From Arthrobacter sp. 9V (GTDB taxonomy: Bacteria > Actinomycetota > Actinomycetes > Actinomycetales > Micrococcaceae), in NCBI RefSeq assembly GCF_902506065.1, contig NZ_LR732912.1:3097388-3161387 (forward strand): a stretch of DNA of 64,000 nucleotides, written 5' to 3'. Under the pieces are notes generated by a model. The model had not been told where the DNA came from. It did no database searches and saw only the letters and a list, made by a program, of their open reading frames with translations. Both the position numbers and the translations under genes were made by a program. Below, in pieces: positions 31,525-40,764 of this stretch; the stretch's first letter is position 1, and each line of letters starts with the position of its first letter.

Positions 31525-34023
31525 ATGAGCACGGCTGTTGTTTTTCGGGGCAGTGCGCGCGGCCTGGCAACACTGCGGAAGCTACCGGTGACCATGGCCC
31601 TTGTGGTGCTCCTCTGGGTGTTGGGGGCCGTCTCCGGCAGCCTTGCCAATGGTCCCGGCCAAGACCTCTTGGACCAAGTGGGCCTTGGTTTGGCAGTGGA
31701 ACCAGGACCGTGGTGGTCAATCTTCACCTCGGCATTCTTTGCCTCTTCCTTGCTCGACTACGTGGCTTGTACTGCGGCGATCCTGGTGGGCGTGGGAATC
31801 GCCGAACGCGTGATGGGTCCCTGGCTGGCCCTGGCTGCCTTCGTTGCCGGTTCGGCGCTGAGCGCCTTGGTTCTTGTGGTACTCGTAACCTTCGGAACCG
31901 ATGCCAGCGACCAATGGCTCAGTTTCCTGGGCGGCGAGTACGTAGTGGGTGCCTATGGTGGCGCTGCTGCGGCGTTGGGGTGCTCGACGGCGGCACTTGA
32001 GGCACTGTGGCGCCGGCGCCTGCGGACGTGGTTGCTGGCCGCCACGCTCATGTTTGCCTTGTTTGTTGGAGTGGCCCAAACCCTGCAGGCTTTGGCCGGA
32101 GCTGTGATCGGCATCCTGGCGGGCTGGGCCGTCCAATCGCTGGTCCTGCGACGCCGGGCGGGATCGCTGCACTCTTCAAGCCTTCGCGAAACACGTTTCC
32201 TGGTAGGCACGGTGGTGGGTGTCTTCGCGGTGGGACCTTTGCTGACGCAACTGACCGGCACGTGGGAAGTCGGCCCCCTGTCCGTGGTTTCCGAGGTCAT
32301 GCTCCAAGCCAGCCCCGATGCAGACGAGGTACAGGAAGCCTGCAATAACGACACCAACTGTGTCACCCTGCAGAGCGTCGTAGGCGTCCAAAGCTTTGGT
32401 GCGGCCATCCTGACGTTGATTCCCGTGCTGCTGTTGCTTGTCTGCGCCGAGGGACTGAGGCGCGGCCGGCAGTTGGCTTACCGGCTGACGCTTGTTATCC
32501 AGGTGTATCTGGCCGCCGTAACCGTCCTGTCCATCCTTCAGTACGCTACTGATCCGGACGTCACCTTGGGCGATGACGACTTCGCGTACCTTCTGCTGTA
32601 CGCGGTCCCTGCAGTGCTTGCCCCCGTCATCATCGTGGCGCTGCTGTTGGTAAACCGGCATAAATTCCGGGTCGAATCCAGCGACGCCAGCTACCGGATG
32701 CTTGGCCGGACCTCGCTCATCCTCGCAGTGGCTGCCATTGTCTTCTATGTGATTTTTTGGTTCATCGAAGGCAACCCCGGACGCTCTACGCTGATGGACC
32801 TTGCCGGGCAGCTGACCCACATCCTGGTTCCTTTCCCCGTCCCCTTCGTGGTGGCCCTGCCCCAAGGTCTTTTGAGCACTGTGCTCTACGGCCTCGGCGG
32901 GGACATCATCTGGCTCTGCATTCTGGTGCTTGTACTCAACAATTTCCGGCGGTTCCGGACCATGGCCACCGATCCGGCAGCGGACCTGGGCCACACCAGG
33001 GAGCTGTTGCATGATGGCGGCGGCACGTTGTCCTGGATGGCTCTGTGGGACAACAACCAGTACTGGTTCACGCCCGACAGGAAAGCTGGAGTTGCCTATC
33101 AGGTTCACAACGGGGTGGCCCTCACCGTGGCCGGCCCGTTTGGGGCCAGTGAACACCACAGCGAGGCTGCCACGGGTTTCGTCAAGCACTGCGCCAACCT
33201 GGGCCTGATCCCGTGCTTCTATTCAGCCACAGCAGAGCTCGATGGCCCACTCCTTCCCCACGGCTTCAGGAAACTGGAAGTGGCCGAAGAGACACTCCTC
33301 AACGTCCAAGCCATGACCTTCAAGGGTAAGGAATGGCAGAACGTGCGGACCGCCCTGAACCGCGCGGACAAGCTCTCCATCAAGGATCACTGGTACCCCT
33401 ACCCTCAGATGCCACCGGGAATCAGGGCCCAGCTGGCGGAGATCTCCGAAGAATGGGTGGCTGACAAAGCACTTCCTGAGATGGGCTTCACCTTGGGCGG
33501 CCTGAACGAACTCAAAGATCCCGAGGTGCTCTGCTGTGTAGCCGTGGATGACGACGGATTGGTCCATGGCATCACCAGCTGGCTGCCCGTCTTCAACAAT
33601 GGGTCCATCTCAGGATGGACCTTGGACTTCATGCGCCGCCGCACCACGGGTTTCAAGGGGGTCATGGAGTTTCTCATCGCATCGGCCGTAACTCACTTCA
33701 AAGAGGAAGTACCCCAAATCTCCTTATCCGGCTCGCCCTTGGCCAACACAGGATCCGACACTGGCGAGGGAGACCACAGCACTTTGGACCGCGTGCTCGC
33801 CCTTCTGGGGAACGCCTTGGAACCGATGTACGGTTTCAAGTCGTTGGCCGCTTTCAAATCAAGGTTCCAACCTGAGCACCGGACCTTGTACATGTACTAC
33901 CAAGATCCGTTGGCCTTGCCGTCCATTGGCATCGCAGTGGGTTCGGCCTACTTGCCGGGCCTCTCCCCCACGCAAAGCGCCGGGCTGTTGCGGCAAATGG
34001 TAGCCAAGGAGCCGGCCGCATGA
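31525..34023 (+). CDS. Rhomboid-like membrane region fused to MprF-type aminoacyl-lipid synthase domain
   Basis: 832 residues. The first ~215 form a six-helix rhomboid-like unit in which the catalytic GxSG reads GAYG (142-145) and the second active-site His position in the HLGG-type helix reads Ala (A189-LAG), so it looks proteolytically dead. Several more helices follow (about 225-480). The soluble C-terminal domain (about 500-830) matches DUF2156/LPG synthase of MprF: LSWMALWDNNQYWF, GRTALN-like tRNA-side helix and SLSGSPLA. It probably transfers an amino acid from aminoacyl-tRNA to a membrane lipid. AAGGGGA precedes the ATG. The membrane esterase gene follows after 22 bases. Confidence 0.8.
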   Translation: MSTAVVFRGSARGLATLRKLPVTMALVVLLWVLGAVSGSLANGPGQDLLDQVGLGLAVEPGPWWSIFTSAFFASSLLDYVACTAAILVGVGIAERVMGPWLALAAFVAGSALSALVLVVLVTFGTDASDQWLSFLGGEYVVGAYGGAAAALGCSTAALEALWRRRLRTWLLAATLMFALFVGVAQTLQALAGAVIGILAGWAVQSLVLRRRAGSLHSSSLRETRFLVGTVVGVFAVGPLLTQLTGTWEVGPLSVVSEVMLQASPDADEVQEACNNDTNCVTLQSVVGVQSFGAAILTLIPVLLLLVCAEGLRRGRQLAYRLTLVIQVYLAAVTVLSILQYATDPDVTLGDDDFAYLLLYAVPAVLAPVIIVALLLVNRHKFRVESSDASYRMLGRTSLILAVAAIVFYVIFWFIEGNPGRSTLMDLAGQLTHILVPFPVPFVVALPQGLLSTVLYGLGGDIIWLCILVLVLNNFRRFRTMATDPAADLGHTRELLHDGGGTLSWMALWDNNQYWFTPDRKAGVAYQVHNGVALTVAGPFGASEHHSEAATGFVKHCANLGLIPCFYSATAELDGPLLPHGFRKLEVAEETLLNVQAMTFKGKEWQNVRTALNRADKLSIKDHWYPYPQMPPGIRAQLAEISEEWVADKALPEMGFTLGGLNELKDPEVLCCVAVDDDGLVHGITSWLPVFNNGSISGWTLDFMRRRTTGFKGVMEFLIASAVTHFKEEVPQISLSGSPLANTGSDTGEGDHSTLDRVLALLGNALEPMYGFKSLAAFKSRFQPEHRTLYMYYQDPLALPSIGIAVGSAYLPGLSPTQSAGLLRQMVAKEPAA

Positions 34024-34045
34024 CGCTGCAGCGGACGTCCCGTTC

Positions 34046-35329
34046 ATGAACGAGCTCCTGAAACTTGAGATCAGCGGCCCTGGTGTAATGACGATCGCCG
34101 GAGTGATCGGCGTCGGGTTCTTCCTGCTGCTGTTCCTCCGGCCGTCAGCCCGCTGGGCCCTCACCGCCATCACGGCGATCGTCGCGGCAGTCCTGTTCGG
34201 TTGGTTGACCGTGTGGCTCGTGGAGGACGTCCTGGACGTCTTCCACGTGGGCCTGACACCGCGCGTGTGGTTCTGGGCCCTGGCCTGCTTCGCCGCCTTG
34301 GGTCTTGCAGTGGTCAGCTTCCGCCATAGCCGGCAGTGGCGGAAGGTGGTGGCTGCGGTATCCATTCCGGTGTTCCTCGTAGTGGCTGCCCTGGGCATCA
34401 ACACGGAATTCGGGCTGAACAAGACGTTGGGCTCGGCATTGGGAATCTCCACCGAGGGCGCCATTCAACTGGCCAAGCCGGACCCCGAGGCCTCCATTCC
34501 GGCAGGTCCCCTGTGGCAAAGCTGGAAGCCGCCGGCAGATCAGCCGGCAAAGGGAGACGCCGGCACCCAGGTCATTCCAGCCACCGCATCCGGTTTCAAT
34601 GCCAGGCCTGCGGGCATCTACTTGCCCCCCGCCGCCTTGACGGCACATCCGCCCAAGCTCCCCTTGTTCGTCCTCATGATGGGCCAACCCGGACTCCCCG
34701 ATCCGCAATACGTTTCCGCTGCCCTGGATGAATTCGCGGCGAAGAACAATGGTTTGGCGCCCATTGCGATCGTCGCAGACCAGATCGGCCCGGACCAGGA
34801 CGACACCCTGTGCCTGGACACCGCCAAATACGGCAACGTGGAGAAGTACATCAACGAGGACGTTGTCAACTGGGCCAAAGCCAACTTGAACATTCTTCCT
34901 GATCGCGAACACTGGACAATTGCGGGGTACTCCAACGGCGGCCAGTGTGCCATTTCCTTCGCGCTTAAATATCCGCAGATGTGGGGCAACGTTGTGGACA
35001 TCTCAGGCGAGGAATTCCCGGGCGCAGAGGATCCGGCCGGCAACCTGGCAACCATCTTCGATGGCAACCAAGCAGCCTACGACGCCCAAAAGCCCATCAA
35101 CATCATGAAGGGCAAGCAGTTCCCCAACACAACGGCAGTATTTACGGTGGGCTCGGACGACACCACCTATGTTGCGGCCGCCAAGGCAGTCTCCGCAGCC
35201 GCCCGGGATGCGGGAATGACGGTGACGTACTACGAAGTGCCCAACGGCGGTCACGTTGGCCTTGCACTGAACGCCGGACTGACCAAAGGTTTCGAAGTCC
35301 TCTATCCCAGGCTGGGCCTGTCCCGGTAG
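34046..35329 (+). CDS. Membrane-anchored alpha/beta-hydrolase esterase
   Basis: 427 residues. Four N-terminal membrane helices (to about residue 125) carry an extracytoplasmic esterase domain of the antigen-85/EstA type. Nucleophile Ser296 in GYSNGG, acidic region around FTVGSDDTTYV, and catalytic His403 in NGGHVG. Co-directional with the MprF-like synthase 22 bases upstream. Because aminoacyl-phosphatidylglycerol synthases are known to be paired with outside-facing hydrolases of their own product in several bacteria, turnover of an aminoacyl lipid is a reasonable guess. Confidence 0.8.
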   Translation: MNELLKLEISGPGVMTIAGVIGVGFFLLLFLRPSARWALTAITAIVAAVLFGWLTVWLVEDVLDVFHVGLTPRVWFWALACFAALGLAVVSFRHSRQWRKVVAAVSIPVFLVVAALGINTEFGLNKTLGSALGISTEGAIQLAKPDPEASIPAGPLWQSWKPPADQPAKGDAGTQVIPATASGFNARPAGIYLPPAALTAHPPKLPLFVLMMGQPGLPDPQYVSAALDEFAAKNNGLAPIAIVADQIGPDQDDTLCLDTAKYGNVEKYINEDVVNWAKANLNILPDREHWTIAGYSNGGQCAISFALKYPQMWGNVVDISGEEFPGAEDPAGNLATIFDGNQAAYDAQKPINIMKGKQFPNTTAVFTVGSDDTTYVAAAKAVSAAARDAGMTVTYYEVPNGGHVGLALNAGLTKGFEVLYPRLGLSR

Positions 35330-35361
35330 CACCTCCCCTTTTGCAGGCCCCTTACCGGCGA

Positions 35362-35367
35362 TAAAGT
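35362..35367 (+). promoter_or_regulatory. -10 box for leaderless hypothetical gene
   Basis: TAAAGT lies 6 bases before the GTG at 35374. Confidence 0.4.
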
Positions 35368-35373
35368 TGAGGT

Positions 35374-35781
35374 GTGCCACATTGGCAAGAGCCGCAGCCG
35401 CTTCCGGCACCTTGGCAGCGTCGGGATGAACGCATCCTGCCGCTGTGGTGGGACCGCCTGTGCTCCGTGACCAGCCCGCAGTCGGCTGCCCTGTACGCCG
35501 CCGGACTCTTTACCGATGACCGTCGCCGACCCATTGCCCAGTGGTACAACCCCGAAGCGGACGCCGCGCTCCTGGTCGCCCCGGAGACTTCGCCCGAATG
35601 GCCCGTGCAGCGCTTCGGCATTTTCTACGCCCCGCCGGGCGGTGGCTTCACCCGTGTCTACTCAGCGCCCCACGAATGGCATCCCCGGGAACCCCGGACT
35701 CCGCCCACCGAGCAGGATTCGTTCCTGGCCGCGGTGGCCGAGGCCGCACGTTTCCTGCAAGTGGAGATGGATTTCGTGTAA
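35374..35781 (+). CDS. Conserved-looking hypothetical protein, soluble
   Basis: 135 residues, GTG start, rich in Trp, Pro and Arg, no membrane segment and no recognised domain. Patterns include WWDRLCSVTSPQSAALYAAG and APHEWHPREP. Codon use is normal for the window, which supports a real gene. Its stop codon overlaps the U-run of the minus-strand tRNA-Asn terminator. Confidence 0.6.
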   Translation: MPHWQEPQPLPAPWQRRDERILPLWWDRLCSVTSPQSAALYAAGLFTDDRRRPIAQWYNPEADAALLVAPETSPEWPVQRFGIFYAPPGGGFTRVYSAPHEWHPREPRTPPTEQDSFLAAVAEAARFLQVEMDFV

Positions 35782-35787
35782 AAAAGC

Positions 35788-35823
35788 GGACCCCGCACCA
35801 GCTGTGAAGCCGGTACGGGGTCC
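35788..35823 (-). terminator. Intrinsic terminator for the first tRNA-Asn
   Basis: A 12-bp stem (35812-35823 with 35788-35799, one G-U on the minus strand) is followed two bases later by TTTTTT (complement of 35780-35785), directly after the tRNA 3' end. Confidence 0.9.
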
Positions 35824-35828
35824 TGATG

Positions 35829-35901
35829 CTCCTCCGACTGGACTTGAACCAGTAACCCTTCGATTAACAGTCGAATGCTCTGCCAATTGAGCTACGGAGG
35901 A
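35829..35901 (-). tRNA. tRNA-Asn (anticodon GUU), copy 1
   Basis: A 73-base cloverleaf: acceptor TCCTCCG/CGGAGGA, D-stem GCTC/GAGC, anticodon stem TTCGA/TCGAA with loop CTGTTAA (GUU), T-arm GGTTCAAGT, discriminator G, no encoded CCA. Identical to the copy at 36018-36090. Confidence 0.96.
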
Positions 35902-35976
35902 ATGAAGCGGTTATGACTTTAGCAAAGGTTCTACCGGAATGCGAAATCGGCGGCGCGTACCCCTCAGGGGTATAAA

Positions 35977-36012
35977 AATACCCCCGTTCCGAAGATCCGA
36001 AACGGGGGTATT
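35977..36012 (-). terminator. Terminator for the second tRNA-Asn
   Basis: AATACCCCCGTT (35977-35988) pairs with 36001-36012. On the minus strand a T5 run lies at the distal foot of the stem, 6 bases after the tRNA 3' end, so each tRNA is its own transcription unit. Confidence 0.85.
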
Positions 36013-36017
36013 GCACG

Positions 36018-36090
36018 CTCCTCCGACTGGACTTGAACCAGTAACCCTTCGATTAACAGTCGAATGCTCTGCCAATTGAGCTACGGAGGA
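36018..36090 (-). tRNA. tRNA-Asn (anticodon GUU), copy 2
   Basis: Same 73 bases as copy 1, exactly 189 bases away, and also sharing about 14 bases of 5' flank (GCGGTTA region) and a degenerate match further upstream (GAAATCGG). The repeat unit therefore included the promoter, as in a tandem gene duplication. Confidence 0.96.
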
Positions 36091-36142
36091 ATGAAGCGGT
36101 TACTAGCTTAACAGGGGCCTGCCGGAAAACGAAATCGGCCCT

Positions 36143-38029
36143 TTAGCCGTCCGAACGCAGCGCCCTGCGCTCCATTTCGAGCTGCATCAGCTCCCGGTTC
36201 AGCCGTTGGAACTCTTCGGGGTTGGCACCTGCGTCCAACCGCTGCAACTGTCCCATCTTGTCTGCTTTGATCCTGGTGATCTGCAATTCGAAGAGACGGG
36301 CCAGGATGTCACGGCAGTACCGTTGCATGGCTTCGGCAGTGCTCGCCGGCAGCGGCGTCACCGCCAACTCCGAGACCAGGGGTCTCAAAGGCTCGGGGAC
36401 TTCCTGGCGGACCTGCTCCACCCAGGCCACAGGGTCCTCCGAGTGGGCCAGGCCGGCAGCCCGCACGGCAGTGTGAACGGCCGCGTAGGCGGGAGTAGTA
36501 AAACGCGAGGCTTCGAAACGCTCCCAGGCTCCCCCACCCAGCACGCCCGGCTCCTGGAGGACCACTTCCAGGGCCTGCCGTTCCATGGCGGCTACGGGGT
36601 CCCGTGGGTCGGGGCGCTGAAAGACGGGACCGCTCGACGCCGGTGCTGCCGCCGTCGTCGTTGCCGGACCCGGGGCGCCGGCCGCGCCGCCGCCGGAAGC
36701 GGCTCGCTTGGCAGCTGCCCCCACATAACCGCTGACTTCCTCGATGGGCATTCCCAACCAACCGGCCAAGTTGCGCGTGTAGCCGGGTCGGGTAGCCGAA
36801 TCCCTGATCTGCGCCACCACAGGAGCAGCTTCGCGGAGGGCAGCCACACGGCCTTCCACGGTGTCCAGGTTGTGCCGCCGGAGCGTGGCCCGGATGGCAA
36901 ACTCGAACAGCGGCTTGCGGGTGCTGATGAGTTCGCGCACGGCAGCATCACCCTTGAGCTGGCGAAGATCACAGGGATCCGCTCCGGAAGGTTCCACTGC
37001 CACGTAGGTCTGGGCGGTGAAGCGCTGGTCTTCCTCAAAAGCCCGTAGGGCAGCTTTCTGGCCGGCGGCATCGCCGTCGAAGGTGAAGATGACTTCTCCC
37101 CCGCTGCCGTCGTCCGAGAGCAGCCGCCGGGCTACCTTGATGTGCTCGGTACCGAAGGCAGTACCGCACGTGGCCACCGCCGTCGTGACCCCGGCGAGGT
37201 GACACGCCATGACGTCCGTGTATCCCTCAACCACCACCAGTTGCCGCTCTTTGGCGATGTTCCTCTTGGCGATGTCGATCCCGTAAAGGACCTGGGATTT
37301 TTTGTAAAGGGTGGTTTCAGGGGTATTCAGGTATTTGGGGCCTTGGTCCTCTTCAAAGAGTTTGCGGGCACCAAAGCCGATGGTGTCCCCCGCGATGTCC
37401 CTGATGGGCCAGATGAGCCTGCCGCGGAAGCGATCATAGATCCCCCGGTTTCCTTCGGAGAACATCCCTGTGAGCTTCAACTCAGCATCGGTGAACCCGC
37501 GTCCGCGGAGGTGCTTCAACAGGGCGTCCCAGCCTTGGGGCGCGTATCCCACGCCGAAGTGTTCGGCGGCGGCGCGGTCGAAACCGCGGCCGTCCAGGAA
37601 GTTGCGCCCTTCTGCCGCTCCGGGTGTCAGCAGCTGGGCTCGGAAGAACTCATCGGCGATCTTGTGCGCGTCCAGCAAGCGCTGGCGCTTACCCACTTCT
37701 TCGCGGCTGGGACCGGTCCCTCCGTCCTCGTAGCGCAGCTCGTAGCCGATCCTGGCCGCCAGTTTTTCAGCGGCCTCGTGGAACGAGCTATGGTCCATTT
37801 TCTGGACAAAGGAGATGGCGTCCCCGTCTTCGCCGCAACCGAAGCAGTGGTATCTGCCCACTTGCGGGCGAACAGTGAAGGAGGGTGAGCGTTCATCGTG
37901 GAAGGGGCAAAGTCCCTTGAAACTGCCCAGCCCGGCGCCCTTGAGTGTGACGTAGCCGTCAACGACTTCCTTGATATCCGTGCGCTGGCGTACTTCGTCA
38001 ATATCTTCACGTTTGATCAGGCCAGCCAC
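36143..38029 (-). CDS. dnaG: DNA primase
   Basis: 628 residues, full length. Makes RNA primers at the replication fork. N-terminal CHC2 zinc finger (CPFHDERSPSF then YHCFGCG), RNA-polymerase-like core, Toprim motifs VVVEGYTDVMACH and FDGDAAGQKAA, an Ala/Gly/Pro linker near 440-465, and a C-terminal helicase-binding domain. Downstream of dgt on the same strand (59-base gap), next to the tRNA-Asn pair, the order common in this family of bacteria. Confidence 0.96.
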   Translation of the reverse strand: MAGLIKREDIDEVRQRTDIKEVVDGYVTLKGAGLGSFKGLCPFHDERSPSFTVRPQVGRYHCFGCGEDGDAISFVQKMDHSSFHEAAEKLAARIGYELRYEDGGTGPSREEVGKRQRLLDAHKIADEFFRAQLLTPGAAEGRNFLDGRGFDRAAAEHFGVGYAPQGWDALLKHLRGRGFTDAELKLTGMFSEGNRGIYDRFRGRLIWPIRDIAGDTIGFGARKLFEEDQGPKYLNTPETTLYKKSQVLYGIDIAKRNIAKERQLVVVEGYTDVMACHLAGVTTAVATCGTAFGTEHIKVARRLLSDDGSGGEVIFTFDGDAAGQKAALRAFEEDQRFTAQTYVAVEPSGADPCDLRQLKGDAAVRELISTRKPLFEFAIRATLRRHNLDTVEGRVAALREAAPVVAQIRDSATRPGYTRNLAGWLGMPIEEVSGYVGAAAKRAASGGGAAGAPGPATTTAAAPASSGPVFQRPDPRDPVAAMERQALEVVLQEPGVLGGGAWERFEASRFTTPAYAAVHTAVRAAGLAHSEDPVAWVEQVRQEVPEPLRPLVSELAVTPLPASTAEAMQRYCRDILARLFELQITRIKADKMGQLQRLDAGANPEEFQRLNRELMQLEMERRALRSDG

Positions 38030-38088
38030 GTCACCATCCTAGTCGCTTGCCCCGGAAGTCCCCGCCGTTAACGCGAGCGGTCCGAGGG

Positions 38089-39405
38089 CTACCAGAGCGA
38101 GGGAAGGCTGCCCACGAGCCGCTCATACATGGCCAGTGCGGAGACGTCCGTCAGCGAGGCAACTTGGTCGATCACTACGCGCAGCCGCGCGCCGTCGTCG
38201 ACGGCGTCCCGCCAGTCCGCGGCGAACATCGGCTCCAGGTGGCGGTCACCGGTAGCGTTCAAAACGCCCACCAATGCATGAAGCACTTCGCGTTGGCGTT
38301 CGTACACCGGTTGGCGGTGATCAGTGGAGATGACAAAGGTGGTGGCCAGACCCTTGAGGACCGCGATCTCAGTGACGGTGTCCTCGGGGACCATAAGTTC
38401 GGCGTCGTACCTGGTCAGGTTTGCCGGTCCGAAATGGGCACGTGTTGTCTCCATGGCGCTCTGGCAGAAGCGGCCGATCAACTGGCTGGTCATGTCCTTC
38501 AGGGCGGCCATGGATTTCCGGCTGCCGTCAGCTTCGCGGACCCACACTTTGGTGGCCTCCAAGCGGGCCAGGGCAGCATCGATTTCAGCGGGATCATTGT
38601 GCGGCAAGTACCACTGCTTGGTGTAGCCCACCACGCGCGCCCGGTGGTCCGGGTTGTCCATCCATTTGAGCTGGAAATGGCCGGCGACGATCGCATCCTC
38701 AACGTCGTGGACCGAGTACGAAATATCGTCGGCAAGGTCCATCACTTGGGCCTCGATGCAGGAACGGTTGCCCGGGGCGCCTTCACGGAGCCACTCGAAT
38801 ACCGGAAGATCATCTTCGTAGGCGCCGAACTTGCTGGTGCGGTGACCATGGATGACCGGGGCGTCGACGGCGGACCACGGGTATTTGGAGGCAGCGTCCA
38901 GGCTGGCGCGGGTCAGGTTGAGTCCTGCCGGCCTGCCGTCCTCGGCGAGCACTTTGGGTTCCAGCCTGGTCAGCAGCCGCAGGGTCTGGGCGTTGCCTTC
39001 GAAGCCGCCAATGGTGTGCGCAACTTCGTTCAGCGCGGACTCGCCGTTGTGACCGAAAGGCGGATGCCCCAGATCGTGGCTCAGGCATGCAGTATCCACG
39101 ACGTCCGGGTCACAGCCCAAGGAGCGGCCCAGCTCACGGCCCACCTGTGCCACTTCCAGGCTGTGGGTGAGCCGGGTCCGGACAAAGTCGTCCGTGTCCG
39201 GGGCAACTACCTGCGTTTTGGCACCGAGCCTGCGCAGTGCCGACGAATGCAGGACCCTGGCACGATCCCGTTCAAAATCGGAGCGATAGTTGCTTTTGCG
39301 CGGCTCTTCAACCCACCGCGCGGAATCTGCCTCGGCGTAACCGGGGATGGCCAGCACAAAATCGTGGGCCGTCCCGTCGTGGCCAAGTATCGCTTCGGTT
39401 CCCAT
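38089..39405 (-). CDS. dgt: Deoxyguanosinetriphosphate triphosphohydrolase
   Basis: 438 residues. HD-domain hydrolase converting dGTP (and perhaps other dNTPs) to nucleoside and triphosphate. Metal ligands in RLTHSLEVAQVGRELG (H) and CLSHDLGHPPFGHNGE (HD), with a third histidine-aspartate region DLADDISYSVHDVEDA. Placed between dusB and dnaG, as is usual for the actinobacterial dgt. ATG at 39405 is preceded by AAGGAGG. Confidence 0.93.
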   Translation of the reverse strand: MGTEAILGHDGTAHDFVLAIPGYAEADSARWVEEPRKSNYRSDFERDRARVLHSSALRRLGAKTQVVAPDTDDFVRTRLTHSLEVAQVGRELGRSLGCDPDVVDTACLSHDLGHPPFGHNGESALNEVAHTIGGFEGNAQTLRLLTRLEPKVLAEDGRPAGLNLTRASLDAASKYPWSAVDAPVIHGHRTSKFGAYEDDLPVFEWLREGAPGNRSCIEAQVMDLADDISYSVHDVEDAIVAGHFQLKWMDNPDHRARVVGYTKQWYLPHNDPAEIDAALARLEATKVWVREADGSRKSMAALKDMTSQLIGRFCQSAMETTRAHFGPANLTRYDAELMVPEDTVTEIAVLKGLATTFVISTDHRQPVYERQREVLHALVGVLNATGDRHLEPMFAADWRDAVDDGARLRVVIDQVASLTDVSALAMYERLVGSLPSLW

Positions 39406-39469
39406 GAGTATCTGCCTCCTTCAAGCGCCGGGGTGTGGAGCTTCTTGAGCCAGTCTTACACGTGTGAGG

Positions 39470-40651
39470 CTAGCCGCCCGAAACGTCCAGCTCCGCGGCT
39501 GAGATATCCGCGCTCTGTTCGGCGTTCAACTGACGGCTCACCAACCAGTCCTTGGGCAGGGCCGGCTTCTTGGGCGAGCCTGCGCGGCCGCGCGGGCCCT
39601 CGGAGTCGACGCCCGGGTAGGGCGAGTCCATGTCCAGTTCATCAAGGTATTCGCGCAGCACCTCAAGGGTGGGCACGGTGGCCAGCTTGGCGCGGAGTTC
39701 GCCACCCACAACATAGCCCTTGAAGTACCAGGCCATGTGCTTGCGGATTTCGCGAAGCGCCTTGTATTCGTCGTTGCCGAAGGTCTCCACCATCAGCTCC
39801 GCGTGACGGTACACGCCCTCGGCAACTTCCCGGAGTCCGGGACGGTGCCGCTGGTCGCTGCCCTCGAAAGCTGCCTGGAGGTCTCCGAACAGCCAGGGGC
39901 GCCCCTGGCAACCACGGCCCACCACCACACCGTCCACACCGGTTTCCCGAACCATGCGGACTGCGTCCTCGGCCGACCAAATATCGCCGTTGCCCAGAAC
40001 CGGGATATCCGGCAGGGCTTCACGCAGGCGGGCGATTGCGGACCAATCGGCCTGACCGGAGTAGAACTGCGCGGCGGTCCGTCCATGAAGGGCCACGGCG
40101 GCCACACCTGCGTCGCGGGCAATCCGGCCGGCGTCGAGGTACGTCAGGTGGTCCTCGTCGATGCCTTTGCGCATTTTGATGGTCAGCGGGATGCCGCCCT
40201 TGGAGGCTTCCTTGACTGCTGTATTGACGATTGAGGTGAAGAGATCGATCTTCCACGGCAGCGCCGAGCCGCCACCGCGCCGGGTGACCTTGGGCACAGG
40301 GCAGCCGAAGTTGAGGTCAATGTGATCGGCCCGGTCTTCTTCCACGAGCATGCGCACGGCGGCACCCACGGTCACCGGATCCACGCCGTAGAGCTGCACC
40401 GAACGGACTTTCTCGTCCTCATCGTGGGAGATGATGCGTAATGATTCCGGGGTCCGCTCCACCAGGGCACGGGAGGTGACCATCTCAGCGACGTACATGC
40501 CGCCGCCGTATTCACGGCAGAGCCTGCGGAAGGCCGAGTTGGTGATGCCGGCCATGGGGGCAAGGATCACGGGGGTGTCCACGGTGATCCCGCCCAGCTT
40601 CAATGGCGGCAGCTCAAGCTTTGGTGCGGGGGGCGTTGCTACAACAGTCAC
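39470..40651 (-). CDS. dusB: tRNA-dihydrouridine synthase
   Basis: 393 residues, FMN-dependent TIM-barrel enzyme reducing uridines in the D-loop of tRNA. Motifs: LAPMAGITNSAFRRLCREYG, the signature DLNFGCPVPKV with the catalytic Cys, KMRKGIDEDH and VVGRGCQGRPWLF. A ~50-residue polar C-terminal extension is present. Same strand as dgt and dnaG, 64 bases upstream of dgt. Confidence 0.93.
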   Translation of the reverse strand: MTVVATPPAPKLELPPLKLGGITVDTPVILAPMAGITNSAFRRLCREYGGGMYVAEMVTSRALVERTPESLRIISHDEDEKVRSVQLYGVDPVTVGAAVRMLVEEDRADHIDLNFGCPVPKVTRRGGGSALPWKIDLFTSIVNTAVKEASKGGIPLTIKMRKGIDEDHLTYLDAGRIARDAGVAAVALHGRTAAQFYSGQADWSAIARLREALPDIPVLGNGDIWSAEDAVRMVRETGVDGVVVGRGCQGRPWLFGDLQAAFEGSDQRHRPGLREVAEGVYRHAELMVETFGNDEYKALREIRKHMAWYFKGYVVGGELRAKLATVPTLEVLREYLDELDMDSPYPGVDSEGPRGRAGSPKKPALPKDWLVSRQLNAEQSADISAAELDVSGG

Positions 40652-40764
40652 CTATCCATTGTTGCAAATCCGGGCAAATCGGCCGACAGCCTACAGAATC
40701 CCGCACTTGTTCCGCTCAGGTGCGCGCAGTACAGCGGGCGTGGCGAACAAGAGCGGGCTTGGGC

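Noticed and set aside
38047..39723. 558-codon frame opposite dgt
   Set aside because: The dgt strand has both HD motifs; the plus-strand product resembles no protein.
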